Assembly (NCBI RefSeq): GCF_012935325.2
Contig: NZ_JABBYG020000002.1
Location: 659,358 to 723,357, forward strand
Direction of reading: 5' to 3'
Source: Paenibacillus sp. PL91
Lineage (GTDB): Bacteria > Bacillota > Bacilli > Paenibacillales > Paenibacillaceae
Length of the DNA stretch: 64,000 bases
In this document: positions 52,539 through 60,560 of the stretch, piece by piece
How the letters are laid out: each line of letters starts with the position of its first letter
How positions within the stretch are numbered: the stretch's first letter is position 1
The notes under the pieces: generated by a model
The model's database searches: none
What the model saw: the letters and a program-made list of their open reading frames with translations, nothing else
What the model was told of the DNA's origin: nothing
Translations under genes and position numbers: made by a program

Positions 52539-52553
52539 TGAAAATCATTATCA
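52539..52553. promoter_or_regulatory. Fur box upstream of the Btr-like regulator
   Basis: TGAAAATCATTATCA matches the 15-bp Fur consensus at all but one of the defined positions. It lies 51 bp upstream of the regulator's start and predicts iron control of the regulator itself. Confidence 0.82.
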
Positions 52554-52588
52554 ATTGTAATGAAAATCCGGGATGATTTCAATCATTT

Positions 52589-53827
52589 TCAAGCTGTATA
52601 TTTTTTCAAAATAATAACCGCATTGTGGCCGCCAAAACCAAAGGAATTGGACATTCCGATGTCAATATTCGCTACTCGCGCTTTGTTCGGCACATAATCG
52701 AGATCGCAGATCGGATCAGCTTCCTCTTGATTAATCGTCGGAGGAATGATGCCCTCCTGTATGCTTTTCACCAGAGCAATGGCTTCCACACCGCCTGCCG
52801 CACCCAGCATATGACCCGTCATCGACTTGTTCGCCGTCACTGGAATGCGGTACGCTAGCTCGCCGAACAGCTTTTTGATGGCCGCCGTTTCCGAACGGTC
52901 GCCTATTTCCGTGCTGGTCGCATGAGCGCTGATAAGATCAATTTGCTCCGGCTGCAGGCCAGCCTCGCGCAGCGCGTGCTTCATCGCCTGATACGCGCCG
53001 ATGCCATCCGGATGAGTCGCAACCATGTGATACGCATCCGAGCTGGCGCCATAGCCGATCACCTCCGCATGAATGCGGGCTCCTCTGGTTAGAGCATGTG
53101 ACAAGGATTCGAGGACGAGAATGCCCGCTCCCTCAGCCATAACAAATCCGTCACGTCCCGCGTCAAACGGCCGGCTTGCAAGCGAAGGCTCCTCGTTGCG
53201 CGTCGAAATCGAGGTTGCGTTGCCGAAGCTGGCGAGCGATATGTCCGTAATGGCTGCCTCCGAGCCCCCTGCAATCACGACATCCGCGCTGCCCGACCGA
53301 ATAAGCCGCCAAGCTTCGCCAATTGCCGTATTCCCGATCGAGCACGCGGTAACCGGCGCCATCGACGGCCCCTGCGTGCCGAACCGGATGCTGATCATCG
53401 CAGCAGCCATATTGGCGATCATCATCGGAACCAGCGTCGGGCTAACCCTCTCAGGGCCGCGTTCATGCAGCACCTCAGCTTGACCCAGCAAAGTCTGAAT
53501 GCCGCCGATGCCGGAACCAACATAGACGCCAACGCGCTCCCGGTCGGTCTGATCCAGCGAAAGCGCCGCATCCTCAAGCGCTTGCTCAGCAGCCGCTATG
53601 GCAAATTGGCTGAAGCGGTCCATCCGGCGTGCCTCTTTGCGGCCAAATCGCTCATCCGCATCAAAATCTCGCACAATACCTGCGATTTTAGCTTTGTGCC
53701 TTGCTGTATCGAAAGAGTCAATCTCTGAAATGCCTGACTCTCCTTTCAATAAACGATCCCAAAATTGCTCTACATCGTTTCCGAGCGGCGAAATAACGCC
53801 CATCCCTGTAATAACGACCCGTTCCAT
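52589..53827 (-). CDS. fabF: Beta-ketoacyl-ACP synthase II (FabF type), apparently orphan
   Basis: 412 residues, standard KAS II size. The Cys-His-His triad is intact: Cys162 in APVTACSIGNTAIGE, His in ISAHATSTEIGDRSE (about 302) and His in NKSMTGHMLGAAGGVEAIAL (about 338). It condenses malonyl-ACP with acyl-ACP in fatty-acid elongation. AAGGGGGA precedes the ATG. Usual FabF proteins have TACATGTH and NAHGTST; the differences plus the lack of acpP or other fab genes suggest an accessory paralogue. It is divergent from an XRE regulator and shares an operator region with it. Confidence 0.9.
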   Translation of the reverse strand: MERVVITGMGVISPLGNDVEQFWDRLLKGESGISEIDSFDTARHKAKIAGIVRDFDADERFGRKEARRMDRFSQFAIAAAEQALEDAALSLDQTDRERVGVYVGSGIGGIQTLLGQAEVLHERGPERVSPTLVPMMIANMAAAMISIRFGTQGPSMAPVTACSIGNTAIGEAWRLIRSGSADVVIAGGSEAAITDISLASFGNATSISTRNEEPSLASRPFDAGRDGFVMAEGAGILVLESLSHALTRGARIHAEVIGYGASSDAYHMVATHPDGIGAYQAMKHALREAGLQPEQIDLISAHATSTEIGDRSETAAIKKLFGELAYRIPVTANKSMTGHMLGAAGGVEAIALVKSIQEGIIPPTINQEEADPICDLDYVPNKARVANIDIGMSNSFGFGGHNAVIILKKYTA

Positions 53828-53860
53828 CGTAAATCCCCCTTCACGAATACCTTGATGAAG

Positions 53861-53876
53861 TGTAGTTTGTCATAGT
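53861..53876. promoter_or_regulatory. Operator repeat 1 between fabF and the XRE regulator
   Basis: TGTAGTTTGTCATAGT, matching repeat 2 (53895-53910, TGTAGTTTATTATAGT) in 14 of 16 bases, same orientation, 34 bp apart. It lies 34 bp upstream of the fabF start. Confidence 0.55.
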
Positions 53877-53886
53877 TGTTATCCTA

Positions 53887-53915
53887 TTACAAGTTGTAGT
53901 TTATTATAGTATAAT
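53887..53915 (+). promoter_or_regulatory. Promoter of the XRE regulator, with operator repeat 2 in its spacer
   Basis: -35 TTACAA (53887-53892), 17-bp spacer, -10 TATAAT (53910-53915). Operator repeat 2 (53895-53910) fills the spacer, so binding there would block this promoter and give autoregulation. A transcript from here starts near 53922, which excludes start codons before that point. Confidence 0.6.
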
Positions 53916-53946
53916 GAGTACCACTATAATGAATAGGATGGATTCT

Positions 53947-54792
53947 ATGATTAATCGAGAAACGAGACTTCAAGCGTTATCCTCCTTTCTAAAATCAAAG
54001 CGAGCCAAAATTAGGCCGGAGGAAGCCGGTTTTCCAGCTGGAACGCGGAGGAGAACGCCCGGGTTAAGGCGCGAAGAGGTCGCTTCCCTAGCCGGCGTCA
54101 GTCCAACCTGGTATACATGGCTTGAGCAGGGCCGTGATATTAAAGTATCTGCATCCGTTCTCGATTGCGTCGCAGCAGCGCTGCAAATGAATGACGATGA
54201 GCGAAAGTACTTATATGCGCTCGCGCTCGAAAGCGGGCACGGCCCCATTCAAATGAACGAGGAGCAGTCGGAGATTACGCCTTCCTTGCAGCGGATTTTG
54301 CAGGAGCTGCGCTTCTGTCCGACCATAATATCCGATCGCCGCTGCCAGATCGTCGGCTGGAACCAAGCGGCCTCTCATGTGTTTATGGATTTCGAGCAAA
54401 TTCCGGCTGACCAGCGCAATATGATCCAGCTATTGTTCACTCGGAAGGAATTTCGGCGGCTTGCCGGCAATTGGGAGCATTTTGTAGGCGGTTTTCTTGC
54501 AATCTTTCGCGCTTATTACGGCCAATATGTGCAGGATGATTGGTATGAGCGTTTTATCGAGGAAATGAAGGGGATCCATCCGGAGTTTCAATATCTTTGG
54601 GAGCAAAGCCAGGTTAGCTCTGCTCCCGATGTACTGCTGGAATTTCGCCACGCGAAGGTAGGGAAAATGCTATTTCACCTGACTTCCTTTCAAGTGCAAG
54701 GAAGCACCGACCTTAGGTGCAGCGTCTATACGCCGGCGCCTGAATCGTCGACGGAAGCGAAGCTGCGACGGCTTATGGAGAAGCAGGATTAA
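53947..54792 (+). CDS. XRE-family regulator with MmyB-like ligand-binding domain
   Basis: 281 residues from the ATG at 53947 (AGGA eight bases upstream); earlier in-frame ATGs exist at 53914 and 53938. The helix-turn-helix begins RRTPGLRREEVASLAGVSPT and continues with WYTWLEQGRDIKVSASVLDC. The remaining 190 residues are the MmyB-like domain (LRFCPTIISDRRCQIVGWNQ, and LLEFRHAKVGKMLFHLTSFQ near the end). MmyB-type regulators are described as binding fatty-acid-like ligands, which fits its place next to fabF. Divergent from fabF. Confidence 0.87.
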   Translation: MINRETRLQALSSFLKSKRAKIRPEEAGFPAGTRRRTPGLRREEVASLAGVSPTWYTWLEQGRDIKVSASVLDCVAAALQMNDDERKYLYALALESGHGPIQMNEEQSEITPSLQRILQELRFCPTIISDRRCQIVGWNQAASHVFMDFEQIPADQRNMIQLLFTRKEFRRLAGNWEHFVGGFLAIFRAYYGQYVQDDWYERFIEEMKGIHPEFQYLWEQSQVSSAPDVLLEFRHAKVGKMLFHLTSFQVQGSTDLRCSVYTPAPESSTEAKLRRLMEKQD

Positions 54793-54822
54793 CGATGGAT
54801 GATGGACATCCATCACCCTTTG

Positions 54823-55419
54823 CTAGCCGAATTGGACCGTGCGGCTGCAAATTTTATTTACAAGGGCATGATCATGGCTTATCACGAGCAATCCGATCTG
54901 ACGGGCATGGACGATATCCAGTACGGTGTGCCAGATTTGTGCCTGCGTAATGGCATCAAGCATCGTCGTCATTTCATCTGCGATTAGAAACTTCGTCTTA
55001 GGACCAAGCGCTCTCGCCACGCAGCAGCGCTGCAGCTCGCCTCCCGACAATTCATTCGGATATCGGCGCAGCCACTCCTCTTGAATGCCAAGCGCCGCAA
55101 GAAGCTCAGCATCTGGCGTCCAGCCCTCCGTTAGCGTCTTAGCCATTCGCCACCTCGGGTTAACCGCGCGTTCCGGATGCTGAAAAATCATTTGTACCGG
55201 ATCATAGCTGCATTCATGATCGCTTCGGCCTGGAGCGGCAACCTCGCCAGTCATAGGTTTTGCATAGCCTGCTAATAGGCGCCCCAGCGAGGTTTTACCG
55301 CTTCCGCTCGGGCCGATCAGGCCTACCGCTTCTCCAGGGGAAATTGCGATGCTGAAATCCTGAAACAGCCAAGAACCGCCCGGATAACGCCAACCGAGAT
55401 TTCTTCCTTCAAGTTGCAT
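54823..55419 (-). CDS. nikE: Nickel ABC transporter ATP-binding protein NikE-type (short form)
   Basis: 198 residues. Walker A GPSGSGKTSLGRLLAGY, signature NELSGGELQRCCVARAL, Walker B FLIADEMTTMLD, and the switch SHDHAL. It ends about 50 residues earlier than typical OppF/NikE proteins, soon after the switch, but all nucleotide-binding motifs are present. It overlaps nikD by 11 bp. The nickel assignment rests on the upstream NikR gene. Confidence 0.82.
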   Translation of the reverse strand: MQLEGRNLGWRYPGGSWLFQDFSIAISPGEAVGLIGPSGSGKTSLGRLLAGYAKPMTGEVAAPGRSDHECSYDPVQMIFQHPERAVNPRWRMAKTLTEGWTPDAELLAALGIQEEWLRRYPNELSGGELQRCCVARALGPKTKFLIADEMTTMLDAITQAQIWHTVLDIVHARQIGLLVISHDHALVNKICSRTVQFG

Positions 55420-56332
55420 GTACGCACCTCACCATTCCGCCTCTTACTTCGCGGGGCTCCGGTCTGCTGACGCTGCATGATTCTACAGCTTGGCTGCAGC
55501 GCGCAGCAAATAGGCAGCCTTGCACATCCGAGCTCCTCGAAGGCTGCGTGCCGGCAATCGGTTCAAAGCTGTTTTGCGGCAGCGCGCGCCATAAAGCTTG
55601 GCTGTAAGGATGACGCAGCTTCTCGCCGTTCCCATGAAAATCTGCTGTCGGTGCAAGCTCAACGGCCGTTCCCGCATAAAACACGGCTACTTTATCCGCG
55701 ATACGCAGCGCCGCCTCAATGTCATGCGTTATGAATAAGACCGCGCAGCCCCCCTCAGCCAGCTGCTTGAATCTTCCCAAAGCCTCCGTTACATCATCCG
55801 GATGCATGCCTGGCGTCGGCTCATCTGCAATAATGAGCCGCGTTCTTCCAAGCGCAGCGGTCGAGACGAGCACCTTGCGCGCCATGCCGCCTGAGAGCTG
55901 AAACGGAAAGAGCCGTTCCACATATTCTCCGAGTTGAAACCGATCAAATAAGCCTCTCCGCTCCCTGCGCTGCTCGTCCCCGTCAGCATTCGTCCGCAGC
56001 TGCTTTCCTATCCGCATAAGCGGATCAAGATAGCTGACCGACTGCGGAACGAGTGCGATTTCCTTCCCGCGGTAAAGCTTCAGCTTTGCCTCGTCGAGCA
56101 GCTCGCCGCCATAAGAAATGTTTCCTGTCAACTCGACGTTTTTCGGCAAAATGCCCATAATGGCGTGGGCGAGCAAGCTTTTGCCCGATCCGCTTGCTCC
56201 AACGACAGCTACGACCTCGCCTTCGTTGATGGAAAAATCAAGCTCTTCCATGACGGTAACCTTTTGCTGAGTGCTGCCTTTTGTATATTGAATGAAAGAA
56301 ATCGATAGTTTGCTTACCTCAAGCAGAGGCAT
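55409..56332 (-). CDS. nikD: Nickel ABC transporter ATP-binding protein NikD-type
   Basis: 307 residues. Walker A VGASGSGKSLLAHAIMG (about 39-55), Walker B LIIADEPTPGMHPDDV, switch FITHDIEAALRIADKVAVFY. The C-terminal extension holds the cysteine motif CLFAARCSQAVESCS found in the peptide/nickel subfamily. Works with NikE on the two permeases. Confidence 0.86.
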   Translation of the reverse strand: MPLLEVSKLSISFIQYTKGSTQQKVTVMEELDFSINEGEVVAVVGASGSGKSLLAHAIMGILPKNVELTGNISYGGELLDEAKLKLYRGKEIALVPQSVSYLDPLMRIGKQLRTNADGDEQRRERRGLFDRFQLGEYVERLFPFQLSGGMARKVLVSTAALGRTRLIIADEPTPGMHPDDVTEALGRFKQLAEGGCAVLFITHDIEAALRIADKVAVFYAGTAVELAPTADFHGNGEKLRHPYSQALWRALPQNSFEPIAGTQPSRSSDVQGCLFAARCSQAVESCSVSRPEPREVRGGMVRCVHAT

Positions 56333-56356
56333 GCTGCTCCCTCCCTTCCTTTGCTG

Positions 56357-57214
56357 TTATAGATGCGTATTCCGAGGATCAACAAGCTGCCTAAGATGGT
56401 TGCCAAGTTTATCGAACGCACGTACCGTTGCCAGCAGGCCTAAGCCTGGAAATACAGCCAGCCACCACATGCCAGTCGACAAATAACGCATCGATTCGGA
56501 GAGAATGATTCCGATTGCCGGCTGATGCGGCGACATGCCAAGGCCAAGAAACGTTATCGCTGCTTCATGAAGTACCGCATGGGGAAATAGAATTAGGAAC
56601 CCCACAAGCAATTGCGGTAACAAGTGAGGCGCCAAATGGCGCGCTGCCACGTGATAGCGCGATCGTCCGAGCTTCCTTGCCACCAGCACGTATTCCGCCG
56701 ACATGAGCTGGAGCGCTTCGGCGCGTATAATGCGAGCAAGGCTAGGCCAATGGGTGAGCATGATGCCGATCGCAATCCCTTTCAGGCCGCCCCCGCATAC
56801 GAAGGCGATTAGAATGAGCATCACAAGATGGGGAACGCTTAGAAATACATCGATTAGCCATGTGATGATCCGGTCAGCCGTCTTTCCAAGCGTTGCCGCC
56901 ATCAAGCCCATGAGCGCAGCAATCACGACGCTGCTGGCCGCTCCGAGCAGCCCCACCTGTATGCTTAAGGCGAGTCCTTTCACCGTGCGGGAGAGCATAT
57001 CTCTTCCGAGCCAATCCGTTCCGAACAAATGGGCAAGCGACGGTGCCAAATTCCGATTTTCCAATTGCACGGAGAGTCCTGCCGAGCCTAGCAGCCAGCT
57101 GCCTAGTCCGATGCCTGCAAGCAGAATCGCTGCTCCTGCTGCGGAAAAGAGTGTACGCCGCCTCTCGTTCCAGCTTCGATCACTATGCTTCTTTGTTGAT
57201 GCAAGCTGACTCAT
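56357..57214 (-). CDS. nikC: Nickel ABC transporter permease NikC-type
   Basis: 285 residues, six membrane spans. The N-terminal region has the family's HLFGTDWLGRDMLSRTVKGL; the EAA loop LMSAEYVLVARKLGRSRYHV, then AARHLAPHLLPQLLVGFLI, is at about 170-210. Its ATG overlaps the nikB stop by 4 bp. Forms the channel with NikB. Confidence 0.87.
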   Translation of the reverse strand: MSQLASTKKHSDRSWNERRRTLFSAAGAAILLAGIGLGSWLLGSAGLSVQLENRNLAPSLAHLFGTDWLGRDMLSRTVKGLALSIQVGLLGAASSVVIAALMGLMAATLGKTADRIITWLIDVFLSVPHLVMLILIAFVCGGGLKGIAIGIMLTHWPSLARIIRAEALQLMSAEYVLVARKLGRSRYHVAARHLAPHLLPQLLVGFLILFPHAVLHEAAITFLGLGMSPHQPAIGIILSESMRYLSTGMWWLAVFPGLGLLATVRAFDKLGNHLRQLVDPRNTHL

Positions 57215-58206
57215 TCTCGCACCTCCTTCCCAAGCCGAAGCCTTGGATCAATCATGCGATAGAAATAATCTGCTAGCGCATTTCCTGTAAAAACGAACAG
57301 CGTGCTGCATAAAACAAGTCCCATCAGCAGCGGCACGTCGCCTCTGAGGCCTGCCTCCACCGTTGCTTGTCCGAGCCCGGGATATGAGAATACCTGCTCC
57401 GCCAGCACGGCGCCTCCAAACAATTCGCCAAATGAAGCGAACTGAAGCGTAATGGCGGGCAAGGCGATATTGCGCAGCCCGTGCCGAAGCAGCAAGCTCA
57501 TTCCTCTCTCTCCTCTGGCTCTGGCAAACAAAATATAGTCGCTGTCCATGACATCAATAAGCTTTTGCCTTGTATGCAGCGCAATAGGCGCGATGCCCAC
57601 AACGCTTAGCGTAATCGCTGGCAAAATCATATGCTTCACATAATCGCCAATTGTGACGCTGCTCGATAACACGCCTGCTGGAACGCCTAGCCCAATCGGG
57701 AGCCAGCCCAGCCATACCGCAAAAATCATCATAAGCACCAAGCCGACCCAAAAGGCGGGCGTCGATGCAAGCGTGTAGCAATAGCTTTTGATTAGCCGGT
57801 CGACCCACGTATCTTTTTTTAACGCAGCGGCAATGCCTGCTGTGAAGCCAATAACGCCCGACAGCATCCATGCAAACGCCATAAGCAGAGCAGAATGCAT
57901 AAATCGCTCGGCAATCACTTTGGTTACAGGCTCGCGGTAGATCATAGACGTCCCCAAATCGCCCTGAAGCAAAGCCGACGCCCATTTCAAAAACCGTTCT
58001 GCGAACGGTCGGTCAAGGCCCCAATAAGCGGCGATTTCCTGCCTTTGCTCCGCCCCGACGCGCATCACATCTGCCCCGATGTACGACTGCACCGGATCGA
58101 TCGGCGACATGGCGACTAGCGCAAAAGCAATGATGCTGACCGAGGCGAGCAGCGCGAACAGGCGAATGATCTTTTTTCCCAAAAATAAGGCCAACCCTTG
58201 CATCAT
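57211..58206 (-). CDS. nikB: Nickel ABC transporter permease NikB-type
   Basis: 331 residues, six membrane spans. Features of the DppB/NikB family: an N-terminal span and the extracytoplasmic YIGADVMRVGAEQRQEIAAY, GLDRPFAERFLKWASALLQG, GDLGTSMIYREPVTKVIAER, and the EAA loop LIDVMDSDYILFARARGERG, then MSLLLRHGLRNIALPAITLQ. It follows nikA by 22 bp and overlaps nikC by 4 bp. Confidence 0.88.
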   Translation of the reverse strand: MMQGLALFLGKKIIRLFALLASVSIIAFALVAMSPIDPVQSYIGADVMRVGAEQRQEIAAYWGLDRPFAERFLKWASALLQGDLGTSMIYREPVTKVIAERFMHSALLMAFAWMLSGVIGFTAGIAAALKKDTWVDRLIKSYCYTLASTPAFWVGLVLMMIFAVWLGWLPIGLGVPAGVLSSSVTIGDYVKHMILPAITLSVVGIAPIALHTRQKLIDVMDSDYILFARARGERGMSLLLRHGLRNIALPAITLQFASFGELFGGAVLAEQVFSYPGLGQATVEAGLRGDVPLLMGLVLCSTLFVFTGNALADYFYRMIDPRLRLGKEVRE

Positions 58207-58228
58207 CCCAATTCCCTCTTCCCGCCCG

Positions 58229-59818
58229 TTACTCTTTCCTGCTCCAGCTCTCGATATTGTCCGTTAGCGGCCATCCGTGTCCATGCGGCTGTATGCGCTG
58301 CTTGCCGATATCCAGTCCATCCTTCACCAAATAAAGATGGTCGATATTAACGAGCCATGCCCAAGGCGCATCGCCTTTGATGCTCAGCCCCGTTTGACCG
58401 TCCCATTGCGCTTTTTTCCAAAAGGCAAGCGATTCCTCCTCTGTGCGGGCATCAAGCGCTTGCTCGAACCATTTGTCGACGGACGGATTGCTGTAATAGC
58501 CTGTATTGTAATAGTCGACGCCGCCAAAGGAGCTGCTGTACAGGTTGTACATTTCCAGCGGATCATGGCTGCCCCAGCCAAGTAGAATCGCATTTGAATT
58601 CATCAGTTTTTCGATTTCATCCCAGCTCTTGCCCTCGACGTTCATCCGAATGCCTGCTGCTTGAACCATTTCAGCGGCAGCGAGCGCGAGTGATTGCCTC
58701 GTCACGTCTCCTGACGGATAAAGTAGCGTAAACTCCGCTTTCAGCGTCCCTTTTTCTACGATGCCGTCGTTATCGCTGTCTGTCCAGCCGCCGTCCGATA
58801 ATATTTTTGCTGCAGCTTCCGCGTCATTGTCCTTGATCGCAGAGTCCTCATTCCACCACGGAAGTCCATCATTGGCGGTATAGGCCGGTGAGCCGTAGCC
58901 TTCCAAAATGCCATCGACCAATTGCTGGCGATTAATGACGGTATTGATAGCCTTGCGTATTGCGATATCCGCCGTTACATCATTGCCGATCGGATAGCTC
59001 TCCTCTGTCTTGCCGCCCGCCTTCACGTAAGGGAATGCGATGCCGCGGTTATCGACCGACTTCACCGCTTCAAGATGCATGCCTGCGACCTGATGCTTGC
59101 TGAAGGCTGACGGAATGTACGCGATATCAACTGTGCCCGCCTTGGCAGCTGCAAAAGCCGCATCCTCATTTAGAAATAGGAAGGTCAGCTTTTGAAAATG
59201 AGGCCTGCGCCCATAATAATTGGCATTGGCTTGTACGATTAACTGCTGCCCTCGATCCCACTGCACAAACCTATAAGGGCCCGAGCCGATTGGATTTTCT
59301 GCATATGTACTGCTATAGGCATGCTTAGGTACAATGCCGGTCGTAATGAGAAAATAAACAAAGGTCGATTGCGGCTTCTTCAGGTGAAAAGAAACCTCAT
59401 TTTGCCCCGCCTCAACGGATGCCAAATTCGTTAAATCAATGGCTGCTCCGTTGGTTGCCGCTGTGTCAAAGGTAAATTTCACATCCTCGGCAGTGAGCGG
59501 CTTCCCGTCGGAGAACAACACATCCTGCCGCAATTTGACCGTCCATACCTTCCCATCCTCGCTAATCTCGTAGCCGGTGGCCAAATCATTTACGATTTTT
59601 AGATCATCGTCACGCTTTAGCAGCGTGCTTTGAAATAGCGGAGAGCCATAGCGTCCCCAGCCCTTTGTCGGGTCAAAGCCTGTCTCCGGTTCAGCGCCTA
59701 TCGCAACAACGAGATCATCGGCGTTTGTCTCAACGCTAGCTGGCTTTGTCCCGGCGCAGCCTGATACAACGATCATGACGATTACGGTAGAGATGATTCC
59801 TGTAAAAATTTTTTTCAA
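58229..59818 (-). CDS. nikA: Nickel ABC transporter substrate-binding lipoprotein NikA-type
   Basis: 529 residues from the TTG at 59818, which follows AAAAGGGG; this gives a clean lipoprotein signal (KKIFTGIISTVIVMIVVSGC). It is a family 5 (peptide/nickel) binding protein: GYEISEDGKVWTVKLRQDVL, FSDGKPLTAEDVKFTFDTA, and the C-terminal histidine-bearing RIQPHGHGWPLTDNIESW. By family it binds a nickel complex outside the membrane. The nickel call rests on NikR upstream and on a NikR-type operator at its promoter; a peptide substrate is the alternative. Confidence 0.82.
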   Translation of the reverse strand: MKKIFTGIISTVIVMIVVSGCAGTKPASVETNADDLVVAIGAEPETGFDPTKGWGRYGSPLFQSTLLKRDDDLKIVNDLATGYEISEDGKVWTVKLRQDVLFSDGKPLTAEDVKFTFDTAATNGAAIDLTNLASVEAGQNEVSFHLKKPQSTFVYFLITTGIVPKHAYSSTYAENPIGSGPYRFVQWDRGQQLIVQANANYYGRRPHFQKLTFLFLNEDAAFAAAKAGTVDIAYIPSAFSKHQVAGMHLEAVKSVDNRGIAFPYVKAGGKTEESYPIGNDVTADIAIRKAINTVINRQQLVDGILEGYGSPAYTANDGLPWWNEDSAIKDNDAEAAAKILSDGGWTDSDNDGIVEKGTLKAEFTLLYPSGDVTRQSLALAAAEMVQAAGIRMNVEGKSWDEIEKLMNSNAILLGWGSHDPLEMYNLYSSSFGGVDYYNTGYYSNPSVDKWFEQALDARTEEESLAFWKKAQWDGQTGLSIKGDAPWAWLVNIDHLYLVKDGLDIGKQRIQPHGHGWPLTDNIESWSRKE

Positions 59819-59848
59819 TGGAGTACCCCTTTTCAAATGTCAACTTTC

Positions 59849-59876
59849 GTAACACGATTATGTGATATTGTAACAC
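59849..59876. promoter_or_regulatory. Candidate NikR operator upstream of nikA
   Basis: Two identical heptamers GTAACAC at 59849-59855 and 59870-59876, separated by 14 bp (21-bp period, two helical turns). On the nikA strand they read GTGTTAC. They lie 31-58 bp upstream of the nikA start. Unlike the classic E. coli operator, they are direct repeats, not inverted. Confidence 0.55.
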
Positions 59877-59963
59877 GATAAGCTCATCATTTCATTATCT
59901 TTTTCACTGTATTTGCTTATAAAACGGCTCTATTATCGCTTGTGATTGATATACGACCTAAAG

Positions 59964-59990
59964 AAAACCGCCCTTTGAAAGGCGGTTGGT
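59964..59990 (-). terminator. Rho-independent terminator upstream of the nikA promoter
   Basis: Stem AACCGCC (59966-59972) with GGCGGTT (59981-59987), followed by TTTTC on the minus strand. It isolates nikA from upstream transcription. Confidence 0.75.
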
Positions 59991-60025
59991 TTAACGATCG
60001 TGATCCTTTATTAATTGAGAGATTT

Positions 60026-60424
60026 TCAGTTAAGGTAAAGGTCTTTATTGATCCCTAGCTCCCTCGTGAATGTACTAAACAATAGAGTAATTGCTCGATC
60101 CATTCTATTTTTGAGTGTTCCGTTAATCACTTTCAGATTTCGCTTTACGCAGGGAGTGCAAGTTTTTTTCGCCTTTAACCCAGAAGAATCCGGTTTAACG
60201 CTAGTTGAAGATAGCAATAATGTTTGTCCATTAAGCGATATATTTAATAATCCGTTTAACTTGCTTTTTGGCAATCGCTGGGTTTCAACAACTTTTAATT
60301 TTAAAGTTCCGAAGATTCTATATGAAAAGAGGCGATCCGCATCACCGACCGCCTCTTTCATATGTGATAGATATTTAGAAAACAAAAAAAGTCGAGGGAT
60401 TGCCAAAGCACGGGGAGCCGCCAA
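60026..60424 (-). pseudogene. Possible degenerate or unrecognised gene
   Basis: A 132-codon minus frame without ribosome-binding site. Its second half (TCTPCVKRNLKVINGTLKNR) is lysine-rich and protein-like, the first 20 codons are not. A second minus frame upstream (60358-60546; KFYRNDLREYVGALGFWRRN) also looks protein-like and ends where this one becomes plausible. A frameshifted old gene is possible, but I recognise no family. Confidence 0.2.
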
Positions 60425-60560
60425 TCGCGACTGTTATTTTCAACAACAATGAAGTTCCTCCGCCAAAAGCCTAAAGCTCCTACGTATTCTCTCAAATCAT
60501 TACGATAAAACTTTAGAGCAACTTGAATTTGTAGAGATGTAAGCACCTATAAGAGGTTTA

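Larger units (their letters stand above)
59837..60560. other. 724-bp region between nikR and nikA: operator, terminator and possible gene remnant
   Basis: Holds the NikR-type repeats (59849-59876), a terminator (59964-59990) and two overlapping minus-strand frames (60358-60546 and 60026-60424) that are not convincing as intact genes. A hairpin with arms AAAGAGGCG (60324-60332) and CGCCTCTTT (60350-60358) interrupts them. Base composition is more AT-rich than in the neighbours. Confidence 0.45.

Noticed and set aside
52539..52565. Second overlapping Fur-like motif near TGTAATGAAAATCC
   Set aside because: Only one half resembles the consensus; the box at 52539-52553 explains the signal.
60048..60452. 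134-codon plus-strand frame between nikR and nikA
   Set aside because: No ribosome-binding site and it is antisense to frames that look slightly more protein-like; probably a shadow.
11067..60551. Shared 14-mer TGTAAGCACCTATA at 11067-11090 (minus strand) and 60538-60551
   Set aside because: Matches of this length are expected by chance in a 64-kb window on two strands, and the flanks do not match.
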